Shown one piece after another: positions 44,051-53,050 of a stretch of 64,000 bases of DNA. The stretch's first letter is position 1, and each line of letters begins with the position of its first letter. The position numbers and the translations under genes were made by a program. A model generated the notes under the pieces. That model did not search any database. It saw only the letters and a list, made by a program, of their open reading frames with translations, and had not been told where the DNA came from. This stretch comes from Bin87 sp965262485 (GTDB taxonomy: Bacteria > Chloroflexota > Dehalococcoidia > Lucifugimonadales > UBA3495): the NCBI GenBank assembly GCA_965262485.1, contig OZ253540.1, forward strand, positions 2,604,001 through 2,668,000, read 5' to 3'.

Positions 44051-45085
44051 TCAGTGCTCCAGCACCAGCTTGCCAAAGAAATCGCGGTCGTGCATAACCT
44101 GGTGCGCCTCTGCCAACCCGTCCATGGGGAACGTTCGCCCGACAATGCCGCGCAGCGCACCCTGATTCACCATCTTCATCACGTCCGCCATCGAACGGCG
44201 GCTGCGGCCTCCGCTGCCCATAAGGTGCAGTGGCCGCCCGTGCAGGATTGACAGATCCATGGGTGTCTGACTGCCCGACGTTACGCCGGTGATAACCAGG
44301 CGTCCTTCGTGTTTCAGGGACAGCATGTTCTCGTGCCAAACGTCGGCGCCGACGCAGTCGAACACCACGTCCACACCCTGACCGTTGGTCATCTCGCGCA
44401 CCGTGTTGCTGATGCTGTCCACCTCGCGATAGTTGATGACCTCGTCGGCGCCCAGTTTCCTGGCCTCGTCCAGCTTCCAGTCGCTGCCGGCGGTAGTGAT
44501 GACGCGACACCCCATCATCTTGGCAATCTGGATGCCCATGCTGCCCACGCCCGAGCCGGCGGCCTGCACCAGTACATCGTCCCACGGCTGCAGCCTGGCC
44601 TGAGTAATCAGGCAGTGCCAGGCGGTGTGGGCCGCGATGGGCAGGGCGGCGGCTTCCGTAAACGACATCTCATCGGGAATCGTGTAGGCGTTGATGGCCG
44701 GCGCCGTAACGTACTCGGCGTGGCCGCCATCCACATCGACACCGATGCGCAGTTGGCGCGAGCACCACTGGTCGTTGCCGCCGGCGCAGTGTTCGCAGAG
44801 ATTGTGACCCTCGCATTTCACCCGGTTATCCAGCAGGACCCGGTCGCCGACCTGCAGATTGGCGCCGGAGTCAGGGCTGATCTGCATCACCTCGCCGGCG
44901 ATATCGCAGCCCAGGATGTGAGGGAAGCGTCGGCAGTTATTGGCACGGAGGTTCAAATCCAGGTGATTCAGCGCGCTGGCGCCCACCCGCAGCAAAATCT
45001 CGCCGGGGCTAATCTCCGGCTCGGGACGGTCTCCCACCGTAAGCACGTCGGTCCCTCCGGTTTCGTTGATATAAACAGCCTTCAT
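44051..45085 (-). CDS. Zinc-type medium-chain alcohol dehydrogenase / quinone oxidoreductase
   Basis: 344 residues. GroES-like N-domain with GCDIAGEV and VGDRVLLDNRVKC, the structural-zinc loop C-x6-C-x2-C-x7-C (GHNLCEHCAGGNDQWC), and the Rossmann motif GSGVGSMG. NAD(P)-dependent oxidation of an alcohol or reduction of an enone. ATG 45085 is chosen because MKAVYI is the usual first strand; the frame runs on upstream without similarity. Confidence 0.88.
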   Translation of the reverse strand: MKAVYINETGGTDVLTVGDRPEPEISPGEILLRVGASALNHLDLNLRANNCRRFPHILGCDIAGEVMQISPDSGANLQVGDRVLLDNRVKCEGHNLCEHCAGGNDQWCSRQLRIGVDVDGGHAEYVTAPAINAYTIPDEMSFTEAAALPIAAHTAWHCLITQARLQPWDDVLVQAAGSGVGSMGIQIAKMMGCRVITTAGSDWKLDEARKLGADEVINYREVDSISNTVREMTNGQGVDVVFDCVGADVWHENMLSLKHEGRLVITGVTSGSQTPMDLSILHGRPLHLMGSGGRSRRSMADVMKMVNQGALRGIVGRTFPMDGLAEAHQVMHDRDFFGKLVLEH

Positions 45086-45182
45086 AGTGGTTCCCTCCGC
45101 ATGGTGATGTAGGCAGTGTAAAGGCAGCGATGGACGCCGGCAAACCGGGCTATAATATGCTTGGACTGCCAGGAGAGCGAAA

Positions 45183-46400
45183 ATGCCCAAACCCCCGTTC
45201 ATACACCGCGTCAGACTGAGGAACTACAAGAGCATCGCGCGATGCGATGTTGAGTTGGGGCCGTTGGGCATCCTGGTAGGGCCCAACGGCTCCGGAAAAA
45301 GCAACTTTCTGGATGCGCTGCACCTGACATATCAGAGCCTAATTTGGCCTGTTGATGAGACTCTACGGGAACGGGGCGGTATGCGCGAGGTGCTACGTCG
45401 TTCTGGGGAGCGTCCTGACAGCTTCGAGATAACGTTGGATTTCGCCCTGCCGGATGGGACTGGTAAGGGACGATACGGGTTTGAGGTAACGTGGCGTAAG
45501 AGTGGCGGCGTTGTGGTCAGCAAGGAACTTTGTGAAGTTAGCCGGCCCGGTAGCAACAGCGAACCGTTTCGCTTTGTGGTGCAAGAGGGAGAAATTATCG
45601 AATCCAATGTCAAGGCACAGTTGCCGAGGGCCTTTCCTGACCGTCTATTTTTGGTCAGCGCAAGCAACCTTGAGGAATTTTGGCCGGTGTATGACGCCCT
45701 AACCGATATGCGGTTCTACAGGTTTGACCTTGACATCCTGAGAAGACCCCAGGCGCCGGAATCCGGTGAATTTCTGCATACTACCAATGGCCATAACCTG
45801 CCTGGGGTGCTGGGGGCTATGGAGCAAGGAGAGCCTTTGACGTTCAAGCGCATTCAGCGGTATATGAGTGCGATCGTTCCGGGGTTGGAAAGCGTCAGCA
45901 GGCTCGAGATACCAATTGTTGATTTGGAAACCATCCAGTTCACTCAGCAAATTGTTGACCGGGAATTTCCACTACAATTCACCGCAACCAATATGTCCGA
46001 TGGCACTTTGAGGGCACTGGCAGTTGTGACTGCATTGCTACAAGGGGGTGATCACCCCCCGTCGCTGATTGGTTTGGAAGAGCCGGAAACAGCGCTACAT
46101 CCAGCGGCAGCCGGCGTGCTGTGGGACGCTCTGACCGATGGTCGGGACCGAACGCAAGTGTTAATTAGTACGCAAAGCCCCGACTTGCTGGACCGAGACG
46201 ACATCCCAATCGAAGCGATTTTGGCGGTGGACATGGATGCTGGCAAGACTGAAATCGGCCCAATCGTGGAGAGCAGCCGTAATCTGCTACGGGAAAAACT
46301 TTGTACGCCGGGCGAGCTGCTCCGCCAGAACATGCTATTACCGAACGATGAGGCGATGTACCCGCAATGCTTCCTCCCGAGTTCTGATCGTTACTCATGA
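45183..46400 (+). CDS. ABC/SMC-type AAA ATPase of a TOPRIM pair
   Basis: 405 residues. Walker A GPNGSGKS (33-40), signature MSDGTLRALAV, Walker B GLEEPETALHP from residue 297, and switch STQSPDLLD. The insertion between Walker A and signature is about 220 residues, without a long coiled coil, as in DUF2813/OLD-like ATPases. Overlaps the next gene by 4 bases (ATGA). ATPase-TOPRIM pairs of this kind often sense and respond to phage or plasmids (for example OLD and PARIS systems). Confidence 0.85.
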   Translation: MPKPPFIHRVRLRNYKSIARCDVELGPLGILVGPNGSGKSNFLDALHLTYQSLIWPVDETLRERGGMREVLRRSGERPDSFEITLDFALPDGTGKGRYGFEVTWRKSGGVVVSKELCEVSRPGSNSEPFRFVVQEGEIIESNVKAQLPRAFPDRLFLVSASNLEEFWPVYDALTDMRFYRFDLDILRRPQAPESGEFLHTTNGHNLPGVLGAMEQGEPLTFKRIQRYMSAIVPGLESVSRLEIPIVDLETIQFTQQIVDREFPLQFTATNMSDGTLRALAVVTALLQGGDHPPSLIGLEEPETALHPAAAGVLWDALTDGRDRTQVLISTQSPDLLDRDDIPIEAILAVDMDAGKTEIGPIVESSRNLLREKLCTPGELLRQNMLLPNDEAMYPQCFLPSSDRYS

Positions 46401-47017
46401 TTCCGCCGGTATTTGCGACCATTGTCGAAGGCGCCGGCGAAGTGACCGCTTTCCGCACTTTAATCTATAGAATCGCGGAGACTTGGGGAGCAACCACATA
46501 CCCAATTATCGGCAAAATATGGCGAGTTCCCAAAAGCACCATCGTAAATACACCCGGCGCGTTGGAGTCTCAGGCTCAAAAAGCGATTAGTCGGGCCGAA
46601 TCTTCGGCTCACTTACCGAACGAAACCAGAGCGAAGTTGATAATATTGATAGACGCTGATGACGATTGCCCGGCAGACCTCGGACCCCGCTTGCGAGAAC
46701 GGCTGATTGCCAGATTCCCCGATAACCCGATTTCCGTCAGCATCGCCAACCGCGAGTATGAAACCTGGTTCATCGCCAGTTTGGAAACCATAGCAGAGCC
46801 GGCCGGTATTAATCCCGCCACGCCAGCGCCTCCGAACGTAGAAAGCATACGTGGCGCCAAAGAATGGCTGAGCCGACGGCTGCCCAGCGGCTACCCATAT
46901 AAACCAACGCTACATCAAGCCGCACTGTCCAGCGCGGTTGACGTACCCCTCGCCCGCCAACGTTCCCAATCTTTCGACCGCTTTTGCCGTGAGGTGGAGC
47001 GCCTGCTTGCCGGCTGA
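46397..47017 (+). CDS. DUF4276-like protein with TOPRIM-type acidic motifs
   Basis: 206 residues. VEGAGEVTAF (first acidic, Glu11/15) and LIILIDADDDCP (Asp86, 88, 89, 90) match the E...DxD pattern of TOPRIM nucleases. ANREYETWFIASLE is the DUF4276 signature. Starts in the 4-base overlap with the AAA ATPase, so the two form one unit. Probably the effector nuclease; not shown. Confidence 0.82.
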   Translation: MIPPVFATIVEGAGEVTAFRTLIYRIAETWGATTYPIIGKIWRVPKSTIVNTPGALESQAQKAISRAESSAHLPNETRAKLIILIDADDDCPADLGPRLRERLIARFPDNPISVSIANREYETWFIASLETIAEPAGINPATPAPPNVESIRGAKEWLSRRLPSGYPYKPTLHQAALSSAVDVPLARQRSQSFDRFCREVERLLAG

Positions 47018-47099
47018 CCGGCATATCAGGCCGGCGCTTTCCTGCTACAATCCCACCAAGCTTAATTTAGGTTATCACCCCGCGCTACGGAGGTTTCCG

Positions 47100-48152
47100 A
47101 TGCCCGTTTTTCAACCCGAGTACCTGCATAAAGTCGCCGTCCATATCTACCGGGCCAAAGGCACCCCCGCCGATGAGGCGGAGATCGTGGCGACCCATCA
47201 GGTTAAGGCTAACCTGACGGGGCATGATTCCCACGGTGTCATCCACATCCCCGAATACTGCGAGCGCATCGACCGCGGCCACATCGTACCCGGCGCTCCT
47301 TTCGAGGTACTTAGCGAGACGCCGACCACCGCCGTCGTCGATGGGCACTGGGGTTTCGGGTTCGTCGTAACCGAAAGGGCCACCCGCATGGCAATCGCCA
47401 AGGCCAAGGAGAACGGCGTTGCCGCCTTCACCATCCGCCGCCAGAGCCACATCGGCCGCCTCGGCGATTACCCCACCATGTGCGCTCAGGAGGGTATGAT
47501 CGCCCTGCTGACCGCCGACTCCGGAGCTGGCCCCAAGGCCGTTGCGCCTTTTGGCGGCCGCGCCCGTCGCCTGGGAACCAACCCAATTTGCATCAGTGTG
47601 CCCAGCAACCTGGAGGGCCAGGTCCTTCTCGACATGGCGACCTCGGCGGTGGCGGCGGGTAAAATTTCCCTGGCTCGCAACCGCGGCGAAGCCGTACCGC
47701 CCGGTTGGATCGTGGACAAAAACGGTGACCCGACCACCGATCCGAACGACTACGCGGCCGGCGGCGCCATCCTGCCCGTGGGCGCCGATCAGGGCCATAA
47801 GGGATTTGGCCTGTCGTTCATGGTAGAGATGTTCTCCGGTCTGCTCACCGGCCTTGGTTTCGGCATCGACCCGCAGGCCCGCCACAACGACGGCTGCTTC
47901 CTGGCTGTTTTCGACGTGTCGAAATTCCGCCCTCTGGAGGACTTCAAGCAGGAGATGACCGAGTTTGCCGAATTCGTGAAAACCTCGCCGCCGGCCGCCG
48001 GGTTCAGCGAAGTGTTCTACCCCGGTGAAATCGAACATCGCACCGAGCAGCAACGGCGCAGAGACGGTATCTTCATCGAAGATGAAACCTGGCGTCAGAT
48101 CACCGACCTGATGGCAGAAGTTGGCGTAACCGAGGCAGTCGGCCAGCCTTAG
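47100..48152 (+). CDS. Malate/L-lactate dehydrogenase-family (Ldh_2) oxidoreductase
   Basis: 350 residues of the sulfolactate/ureidoglycolate dehydrogenase family. TGHDSHGVIHIPEY carries the catalytic His, FTIRRQSHIGRLGDYP, LGTNPICISVP and GHKGFGLSFMVEM complete the family motifs. NAD(P)-linked oxidation of a 2-hydroxyacid. GGAGG before ATG 47100. Starts 82 bases after the TOPRIM gene. A role in sulfonate catabolism with the split decarboxylase at 34.5 kb is possible but not supported by adjacency. Confidence 0.88.
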   Translation: MPVFQPEYLHKVAVHIYRAKGTPADEAEIVATHQVKANLTGHDSHGVIHIPEYCERIDRGHIVPGAPFEVLSETPTTAVVDGHWGFGFVVTERATRMAIAKAKENGVAAFTIRRQSHIGRLGDYPTMCAQEGMIALLTADSGAGPKAVAPFGGRARRLGTNPICISVPSNLEGQVLLDMATSAVAAGKISLARNRGEAVPPGWIVDKNGDPTTDPNDYAAGGAILPVGADQGHKGFGLSFMVEMFSGLLTGLGFGIDPQARHNDGCFLAVFDVSKFRPLEDFKQEMTEFAEFVKTSPPAAGFSEVFYPGEIEHRTEQQRRRDGIFIEDETWRQITDLMAEVGVTEAVGQP

Positions 48153-48200
48153 GCAACCCCGCTGCCGGCGCTATCGGGAGCCCGGTGGAGAAAGGTTCTA

Positions 48201-49043
48201 ATGGATTCTTTCACGCTGGGCCTGCCACATGAGTTGCTCCTGTGGCACGTAGCGTTGCTGTTCGCGTCATCATTTTTCATCGGCTTGCTGGGCGGGCTGA
48301 TCGGCTTGGCGTTGGGAACGCTGCGTTTGCCCCTGATGCTGCTGCTGGGCATTCCCGCCCCGGCGGCAGCGGGAACCAACATCCTGATCAGCAGCGTGGC
48401 CGCCATTGTCGGCAGCTATCGACACCTGCGCGACGGGCGCGTACAAGCCCGCATGGTTATGGTAGTCGGCTTGCCCACATTCGCCGGCGCATTCATCGGT
48501 GGACTATTCAGCAGCCGGGCGCCGGAAAATCTCCTCATCGGATTGATCGGCGGCCTCGTCCTTTGGCAAGGTATTTCCATGGCCCTGCTGGCCCGGCGGC
48601 AGAGCAAGTCCGCTGCGGAACGCCGGCAAGGAGCCGACGAACCGGATATTTCAGGCGGCGCGTACCCGGCGGCGCGACTCGTCGCCACCGGCGGAGCAGG
48701 TCTGGGCATCGGTCTGTTGGGCGGCGCCGTCGGCCTGCTGCTTGGCTCGGTTCGACTGCCGCTCATGGTGCGAATCCTGCGCACCGATCCCCGGGTCGCG
48801 GCGGGCAGCAATATGTTGATCGGAATGGTAATGGGCGCTCTGGGCTGGGTTGGGCATCTGTTGTACGGCCAGTTCGACTGGAAGTTGTTGCTGATATTGG
48901 GTCCCACCGCCATCGTGGGCAGCTATCTCGGCGCCCGACTTACGGGCCGGATTGACCGCAATCTGCTTATCCTGGTAATGGGAGCGGCGTTGACAGGTTC
49001 GGGGATAATGTTGTTATGGCGGTCGTTGAGCGTCTTCCTGTAA
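48201..49043 (+). CDS. TauE/SafE-family membrane exporter, copy 1
   Basis: 280 residues, eight or nine hydrophobic segments in two similar halves (LLGGLIGLALGTLRLPLML and LLGGAVGLLLGSVRLPLMVR), the PF01925 internal repeat with AGTNILISS and AAGSNMLIG. Members export sulfite or sulfoacetate-like anions. GGAGAAAGG before ATG 48201. Confidence 0.9.
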   Translation: MDSFTLGLPHELLLWHVALLFASSFFIGLLGGLIGLALGTLRLPLMLLLGIPAPAAAGTNILISSVAAIVGSYRHLRDGRVQARMVMVVGLPTFAGAFIGGLFSSRAPENLLIGLIGGLVLWQGISMALLARRQSKSAAERRQGADEPDISGGAYPAARLVATGGAGLGIGLLGGAVGLLLGSVRLPLMVRILRTDPRVAAGSNMLIGMVMGALGWVGHLLYGQFDWKLLLILGPTAIVGSYLGARLTGRIDRNLLILVMGAALTGSGIMLLWRSLSVFL

Positions 49044-49089
49044 TCACGCTGCCGCCACTCGGAATCACACATTCAGGCTGCCAACTGCC

Positions 49090-49935
49090 ATGACCCTCTC
49101 AGAAATCGGTCTGCCCTCCAACGTTATCATCTGGCACGCCGCCCTGCTAACGATTATATCTTTCCTGGTGGGCATACTGGGCGGGTTCGTCGGGTTGGCG
49201 CTGGGCACCATGCGTCTGCCGGCCATGCTGCTGCTGGGAATGCCCGCGCCCATCGCCGGCGGCACGAACATTCTGGTCAGCAGCCTGGCGTCCCTGGCCG
49301 GCACCATCCGGCACCTGCGCGCCGGGCGGGTGAACCTGCGCATCGTGCTTACTATGGGCGTGCCCGCGTTCACCGGCGCGTTCATCGGCGGGCTGCTCAG
49401 CGACCGCACTCCCGATGAGCTGCTGATTGCCCTGGCCGGTGCGCTGGTTTTCTGGCAAGGCGCTGAGTTCCTGATTATCGCCCGCAACCGGATGCAAGCG
49501 GGCCGTTCTGACGGCGCATTGTTTGGAGCAGGCCTTGAGGGTTCCGCCGGATTGTTCACTCCGCGGCGCGTTGCGTCCGAGGGCGTGATAGGGTTCGCCG
49601 TCGGAATGCTGGGTGGAGCCGTGGGTCTGATCCTGGGCAGCATCCGCTTGCCGGCCCTGGTTCGCATCCTGCGAGTTGACCCCCGCATCGCGGCCGGCAC
49701 CAACCTGTTCATCGGTTTCGTGATGGGGGGCGCAGGATGGGTCGGCCACGTGCTTTACGGGCAGGTGGACTGGATTCTCCTGGCGCTGATGGGCGCGGCG
49801 GCGATGGCCGGCAGCTACCTGGGCGCCAATCTCACGGGCAAGGTGAACCTGAACCTGCTGATCCTCGTGATGGGCCTGACGCTGCTGGCGGTGGGCGCAA
49901 TGCTGGTGGGCCGAGGCGTGGCGGTGTTGCTGTAG
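49090..49935 (+). CDS. TauE/SafE-family membrane exporter, copy 2
   Basis: 281 residues, close paralog of the upstream gene with the same internal halves (ILGGFVGLALGTMRLPAML, MLGGAVGLILGSIRLPALVR). The pair follows one another with 46 bases between. Either a heteromer or two transporters of different specificity. Followed by a strong hairpin. Confidence 0.9.
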   Translation: MTLSEIGLPSNVIIWHAALLTIISFLVGILGGFVGLALGTMRLPAMLLLGMPAPIAGGTNILVSSLASLAGTIRHLRAGRVNLRIVLTMGVPAFTGAFIGGLLSDRTPDELLIALAGALVFWQGAEFLIIARNRMQAGRSDGALFGAGLEGSAGLFTPRRVASEGVIGFAVGMLGGAVGLILGSIRLPALVRILRVDPRIAAGTNLFIGFVMGGAGWVGHVLYGQVDWILLALMGAAAMAGSYLGANLTGKVNLNLLILVMGLTLLAVGAMLVGRGVAVLL

Positions 49936-49951
49936 GCAGGGCTCGTCTTAA

Positions 49952-49989
49952 ACGAAACGCCCCTCTCCTCAGGGAGAGGGGCGTTTCGT
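49952..49989. terminator. Bidirectional hairpin terminator
   Basis: A perfect 17-bp stem, ACGAAACGCCCCTCTCC with its inverse, and a 4-base loop TCAG. It sits between converging genes (TauE plus, hypothetical minus) and fits a two-way terminator. Confidence 0.7.
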
Positions 49990-50030
49990 CTCAACCTGCC
50001 GCTGGATCACCCGTGTTTTCCGAGGTTGGG

Positions 50031-50471
50031 TTAGGCTCGGTTGTGGGTCTTGGTCTCTGCCCAGGCCACGATGTGAGGCACTGCGGCTGCAACATCCCGC
50101 TGATCGACCTGGCGAGCAGTGGAGTTAGCCTCGCAGCGGAGCAGCATAATCGGCAAACGGTTCTGGATTTTGTCCAGCGTCCAGGCCAGCGAATCTCCCT
50201 CGGCGGTGAAGTCCAGCTCCAGGCGATGGTTTTGCCCGATGGGCGCATTACGGTAATGATAATGAGGGCTGATCCGGAAGCAGTCGAATCGCAACAGTTC
50301 CTTGTCGTCGCCTTCAATATCGTTTCCGTAAACGTGGATGCAGATACCCTCGTCGTTCATGGCCCCCACGTTGGTGCGGTACTCCAACCCGAAGCTAACC
50401 GCCCCGGCGGCGATGAGCTCCTCCGATCCCCCGGTGGTTCCTCCCATTTGAGCGTGCATCTGTTGGGTCAT
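50031..50471 (-). CDS. Hypothetical beta-rich protein
   Basis: 146 residues, not recognised. Contains ICIHVYGNDIEGDDKELLRF and RISPHYHYRNAP with HYHY and then DSLAWTLDKIQNRLP. Strong AGGAGGTACGG before ATG 50471 shows it is translated. No neighbours in operon. Confidence 0.6.
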   Translation of the reverse strand: MTQQMHAQMGGTTGGSEELIAAGAVSFGLEYRTNVGAMNDEGICIHVYGNDIEGDDKELLRFDCFRISPHYHYRNAPIGQNHRLELDFTAEGDSLAWTLDKIQNRLPIMLLRCEANSTARQVDQRDVAAAVPHIVAWAETKTHNRA

Positions 50472-50638
50472 CTTTCCGTACCTCCTTCTGCATTGACCGA
50501 CTGAAAGCAGAGTGCTGGGTCGGCGTTCGATTCAAATGCGATTATACTACGGCAAAACCCGCCGAATTGCGTTGATACTACATCACAATTACGCATCCGG
50601 CCACGCAGCGTAATTGCTCTCCCGGCGGGGCCAGCCAC

Positions 50639-51364
50639 CTATCCGTTCTCCTGCCGCAGTTTCACCAGCAGCGGAATCGAACGAATCTTGCGCTCGTCGA
50701 GATCTTCCCAGTAAATCCCGTTTGGCCTGGGCAAATCTTCGGCGCCGCCGTCGCACCGGATGATGGCATCCGGCGTTATTACCACCGCCAGAGGTACGTC
50801 ATGCTGGGTGTACGGAAGGTCTTCGTCCAGTACCTGCATGGAGTGTACCGTGCTGATGACCGGAGTATCCGGGCGGACCACCCCAGCGGCGGCGGCTAGT
50901 CCGTATTCCAGGTCGGCGAACCCGCCACCCTTGCCGATGCGAACGCCCCGCCGGTTGACCGCCACCGAACCCGATATCACCAGGTCGATGGGCTGCATCT
51001 CTGCCACGTAAACCGGGCGTCCAACTTTGAATGCCCCTGAGATGGTGGCGGCTTTGGCCGGCTCAACCTCCGGGCGGGATGGGTCCAGTTCGATGAACAC
51101 ACGCTCATCCTTCAGGCGGGGAACGGCCATGTAGAGCAGTTTGCCGTGTTCCAGCGCCAATTGCCGCAACGGGCGTTGCGCCTGGTCGGGGTTGCTCTTG
51201 ATGGCTCGGGCCGCCTGCCACTCGGGCAACTCGGTGGCCAGCTTCGCCGCGTCCTCGCATCCAATGAAGTGGGGTATTTTGTCGTGTACCGACTTTCCCT
51301 TCACCACCCGGGCTTCTTCAAGAGCTGTCCACACCGATTCCCGAACTGCCCACTTGTCTCGCAT
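50639..51364 (-). CDS. 5-formyltetrahydrofolate cyclo-ligase-like protein
   Basis: 241 residues. RIGKGGGFADLEYGL corresponds to the GRGKGYYD folate/ATP motif, and KLLYMAVPRLKDER, DLVISGSVAVNRRGV with VDxxvxGxxAfd are the family strands. Enzyme converts 5-formyl-THF to methenyl-THF. The Tyr-Tyr of GYYD is replaced by GFAD, as in MTHFSD-type divergent forms, so activity on folate is uncertain. GGAGGG before ATG 51364. Confidence 0.78.
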   Translation of the reverse strand: MRDKWAVRESVWTALEEARVVKGKSVHDKIPHFIGCEDAAKLATELPEWQAARAIKSNPDQAQRPLRQLALEHGKLLYMAVPRLKDERVFIELDPSRPEVEPAKAATISGAFKVGRPVYVAEMQPIDLVISGSVAVNRRGVRIGKGGGFADLEYGLAAAAGVVRPDTPVISTVHSMQVLDEDLPYTQHDVPLAVVITPDAIIRCDGGAEDLPRPNGIYWEDLDERKIRSIPLLVKLRQENG

Positions 51365-51479
51365 GGCGCCCTCCGTAGCTGGGTATGTTGCACGCTCCGC
51401 AACTGTAACATGATCGACGCGGTTCCAACCCAAACTCGCCACGTGAGGCTGTCGAACCAACTGGCCCAGGTTAGAAAGA

Positions 51480-52046
51480 CTAAGACAGCACGAGTTTCAG
51501 GACCACCTGCTGTATAACAATGATGATCCACCAGGGAATGAGAGCAATGAGCCCGGCCAATGCGACCACGCCAATTGCCCGCGGCGTGGATTCAAAGTCC
51601 AGGGATTGGCGGGTGGCTACCACGACGGTGGCGATAGTCCAGAAAAAACCGGCCCAGAAAAAGAAATCCCCCAAGACCGGCAAGAACGTAAAAATTGACA
51701 GCAACCCGGGCGTATAGGCGAACCCAACCACCCTGGCCAGCTCCGTCCAGCTCGTTTGCGTGTCTGTGGTACGCAGGATCATCCCGCCCACCAGGTAGAG
51801 GGCCGTGACCCACAATGCCCAACGGGCTACCCCGAAGGTCAAACCGGCGATCAGACCGAATACCACCGCCCAAATGCCCAGGCCGGCTAGCAACGCGGCC
51901 AACATGCCTCCGATGATTCCGCAAAAGGTGACGAGTATCACCACCCCTATTGCTTGATCCAATGCCCCGCGGTCGGCTTCGATTTCCTCGTAGGTTGCGA
52001 CGTCGAACATCGCCGCCTTGATCATTCGTTGAAACAAAATTGCCAC
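51480..52046 (-). CDS. Yip1-family integral membrane protein
   Basis: 188 residues, five hydrophobic helices (VVILVTFCGIIGGMLAALLA, GVVALAGLIALIPWWIIIVI and others) with the short N-terminal AAMFDVATYEEIEAD of bacterial Yip1-domain proteins. Function unknown. Confidence 0.78.
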   Translation of the reverse strand: MAILFQRMIKAAMFDVATYEEIEADRGALDQAIGVVILVTFCGIIGGMLAALLAGLGIWAVVFGLIAGLTFGVARWALWVTALYLVGGMILRTTDTQTSWTELARVVGFAYTPGLLSIFTFLPVLGDFFFWAGFFWTIATVVVATRQSLDFESTPRAIGVVALAGLIALIPWWIIIVIQQVVLKLVLS

Positions 52047-52149
52047 CTTTCTTTGGCGCGTAACCGGTTACGGTTATGAGATTCTATGCCAAGTCTATAA
52101 CAGGATTCTACGCTACCGAAAGCACCGACTGGCTTTTTTCACGCAGCGG

Positions 52150-52385
52150 CCGGGCCGTTCGACAGGCTCAGGATGCGCAGGGGAGGGGACGGGTTTTTTA
52201 CCTGGATGGACGGGATGAACGGGATTTTTGGTGTTATGTGTAACGGGATTGCCACGTCCCTCGACAAGCTCGGGATGATCCTGCGACGGGCGCAGGATGA
52301 GCGGGTCGCACTCACTCGCTCCGCTGATGGTGAGCTTGTCGAACCATCGGCAACCGTCCTTCGACAGGCTCAGGACGAGCGGGTG
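52150..52385. repeat. Cluster of CTCAGGA-type and ATCGATG-type repeats
   Basis: In the 485-base gap 52047-52531: TTCGACAGGCTCAGGATG (about 52158), TCGACAAGCTCGGGATGAT (about 52262), GAGCTTGTCGAACC in the inverse sense (about 52331), CTTCGACAGGCTCAGGACGA (about 52360), and a TGGATGGACGGGATGAACGG unit (about 52202). These are dispersed units; no gene is supported here. Confidence 0.8.
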
Positions 52386-52531
52386 GTAAATTTCCACAAC
52401 TTTGAAATGGCCCTGCGTGAGCCACGTTCCCGCTTTACAAAATATGAGCGCTGAAGTATATTGTTATGTAAGGGAGCAGGCTGTATTTGGCCTCTCCCGC
52501 CTTGCTATTCAGGATTCAGGGCGGTGGTTAT

Positions 52532-53008
52532 ATGCCCGTGCCCCAGTATATGTCCCAGGACAAGCTGGACGAACTAACGGCCACGTTGGAAGAGTTGCGT
52601 ACCGTCAAGAAACCCGCCATCGCCGAGCAGATGAACGTTGCCCGAACTCGGGGCGGCTCCGACGACAGTGGCGAACAGGATTCAGCCATGCAGGATCTTG
52701 CCTTCGTCGAAGGTAAAATCCGCTCATTGGAGAGCCTCATCAGCAACGCCGTCGTCGGCGACGCTCTCGCGAATAGCGGCGCACCACCCGGGATTGTCGC
52801 ACTGTGGCGCATGGTAACGGTGGAACGGGAAGGCGGCCAGCAGGTGCAGTACCAGATTACCGGCTCGCTGGAATCGGATCCTGCGCAGGGCAAAATTTCC
52901 CACATCTCCCCCATCGGCGAATGTTTGCTGGGCAAAAAACCGGGAGACATTGCCGAAGTTCAAACCCCCGGCGGGAAAACCAGGCTGAAGGTTATCGCCG
53001 TATCCTGA
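52532..53008 (+). CDS. greA: GreA/GreB-family transcription factor with altered tip
   Basis: 158 residues. An N-terminal coiled coil (LDELTATLEELRTVKKPAIA, then AFVEGKIRSLESLISNA) and a C-terminal FKBP-like domain (YQITGSLESDPAQGKISHIS, LLGKKPGDIAEVQTPGGKTR). In GreA the coiled-coil tip has DL-x-EN-A-EY, whose first Asp and Glu position the cleavage metal in the polymerase. Here the aligned residues are G-S-D-D-S-G-E, so the first Asp is Gly and the Glu is Asp. Could be a working GreA or a regulator without cleavage. Just ahead of lysS. Confidence 0.85.
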   Translation: MPVPQYMSQDKLDELTATLEELRTVKKPAIAEQMNVARTRGGSDDSGEQDSAMQDLAFVEGKIRSLESLISNAVVGDALANSGAPPGIVALWRMVTVEREGGQQVQYQITGSLESDPAQGKISHISPIGECLLGKKPGDIAEVQTPGGKTRLKVIAVS

Positions 53009-53050
53009 CCGTCACGACCCGATGAGCTATCGCCCGGCTAAAATCACTCC

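Noticed and set aside
52173..52454. Open frame of 93 codons
   Set aside because: It runs through dispersed repeats (TTCGACAGGCTCAGGA and relatives) and has no ribosome site or family.
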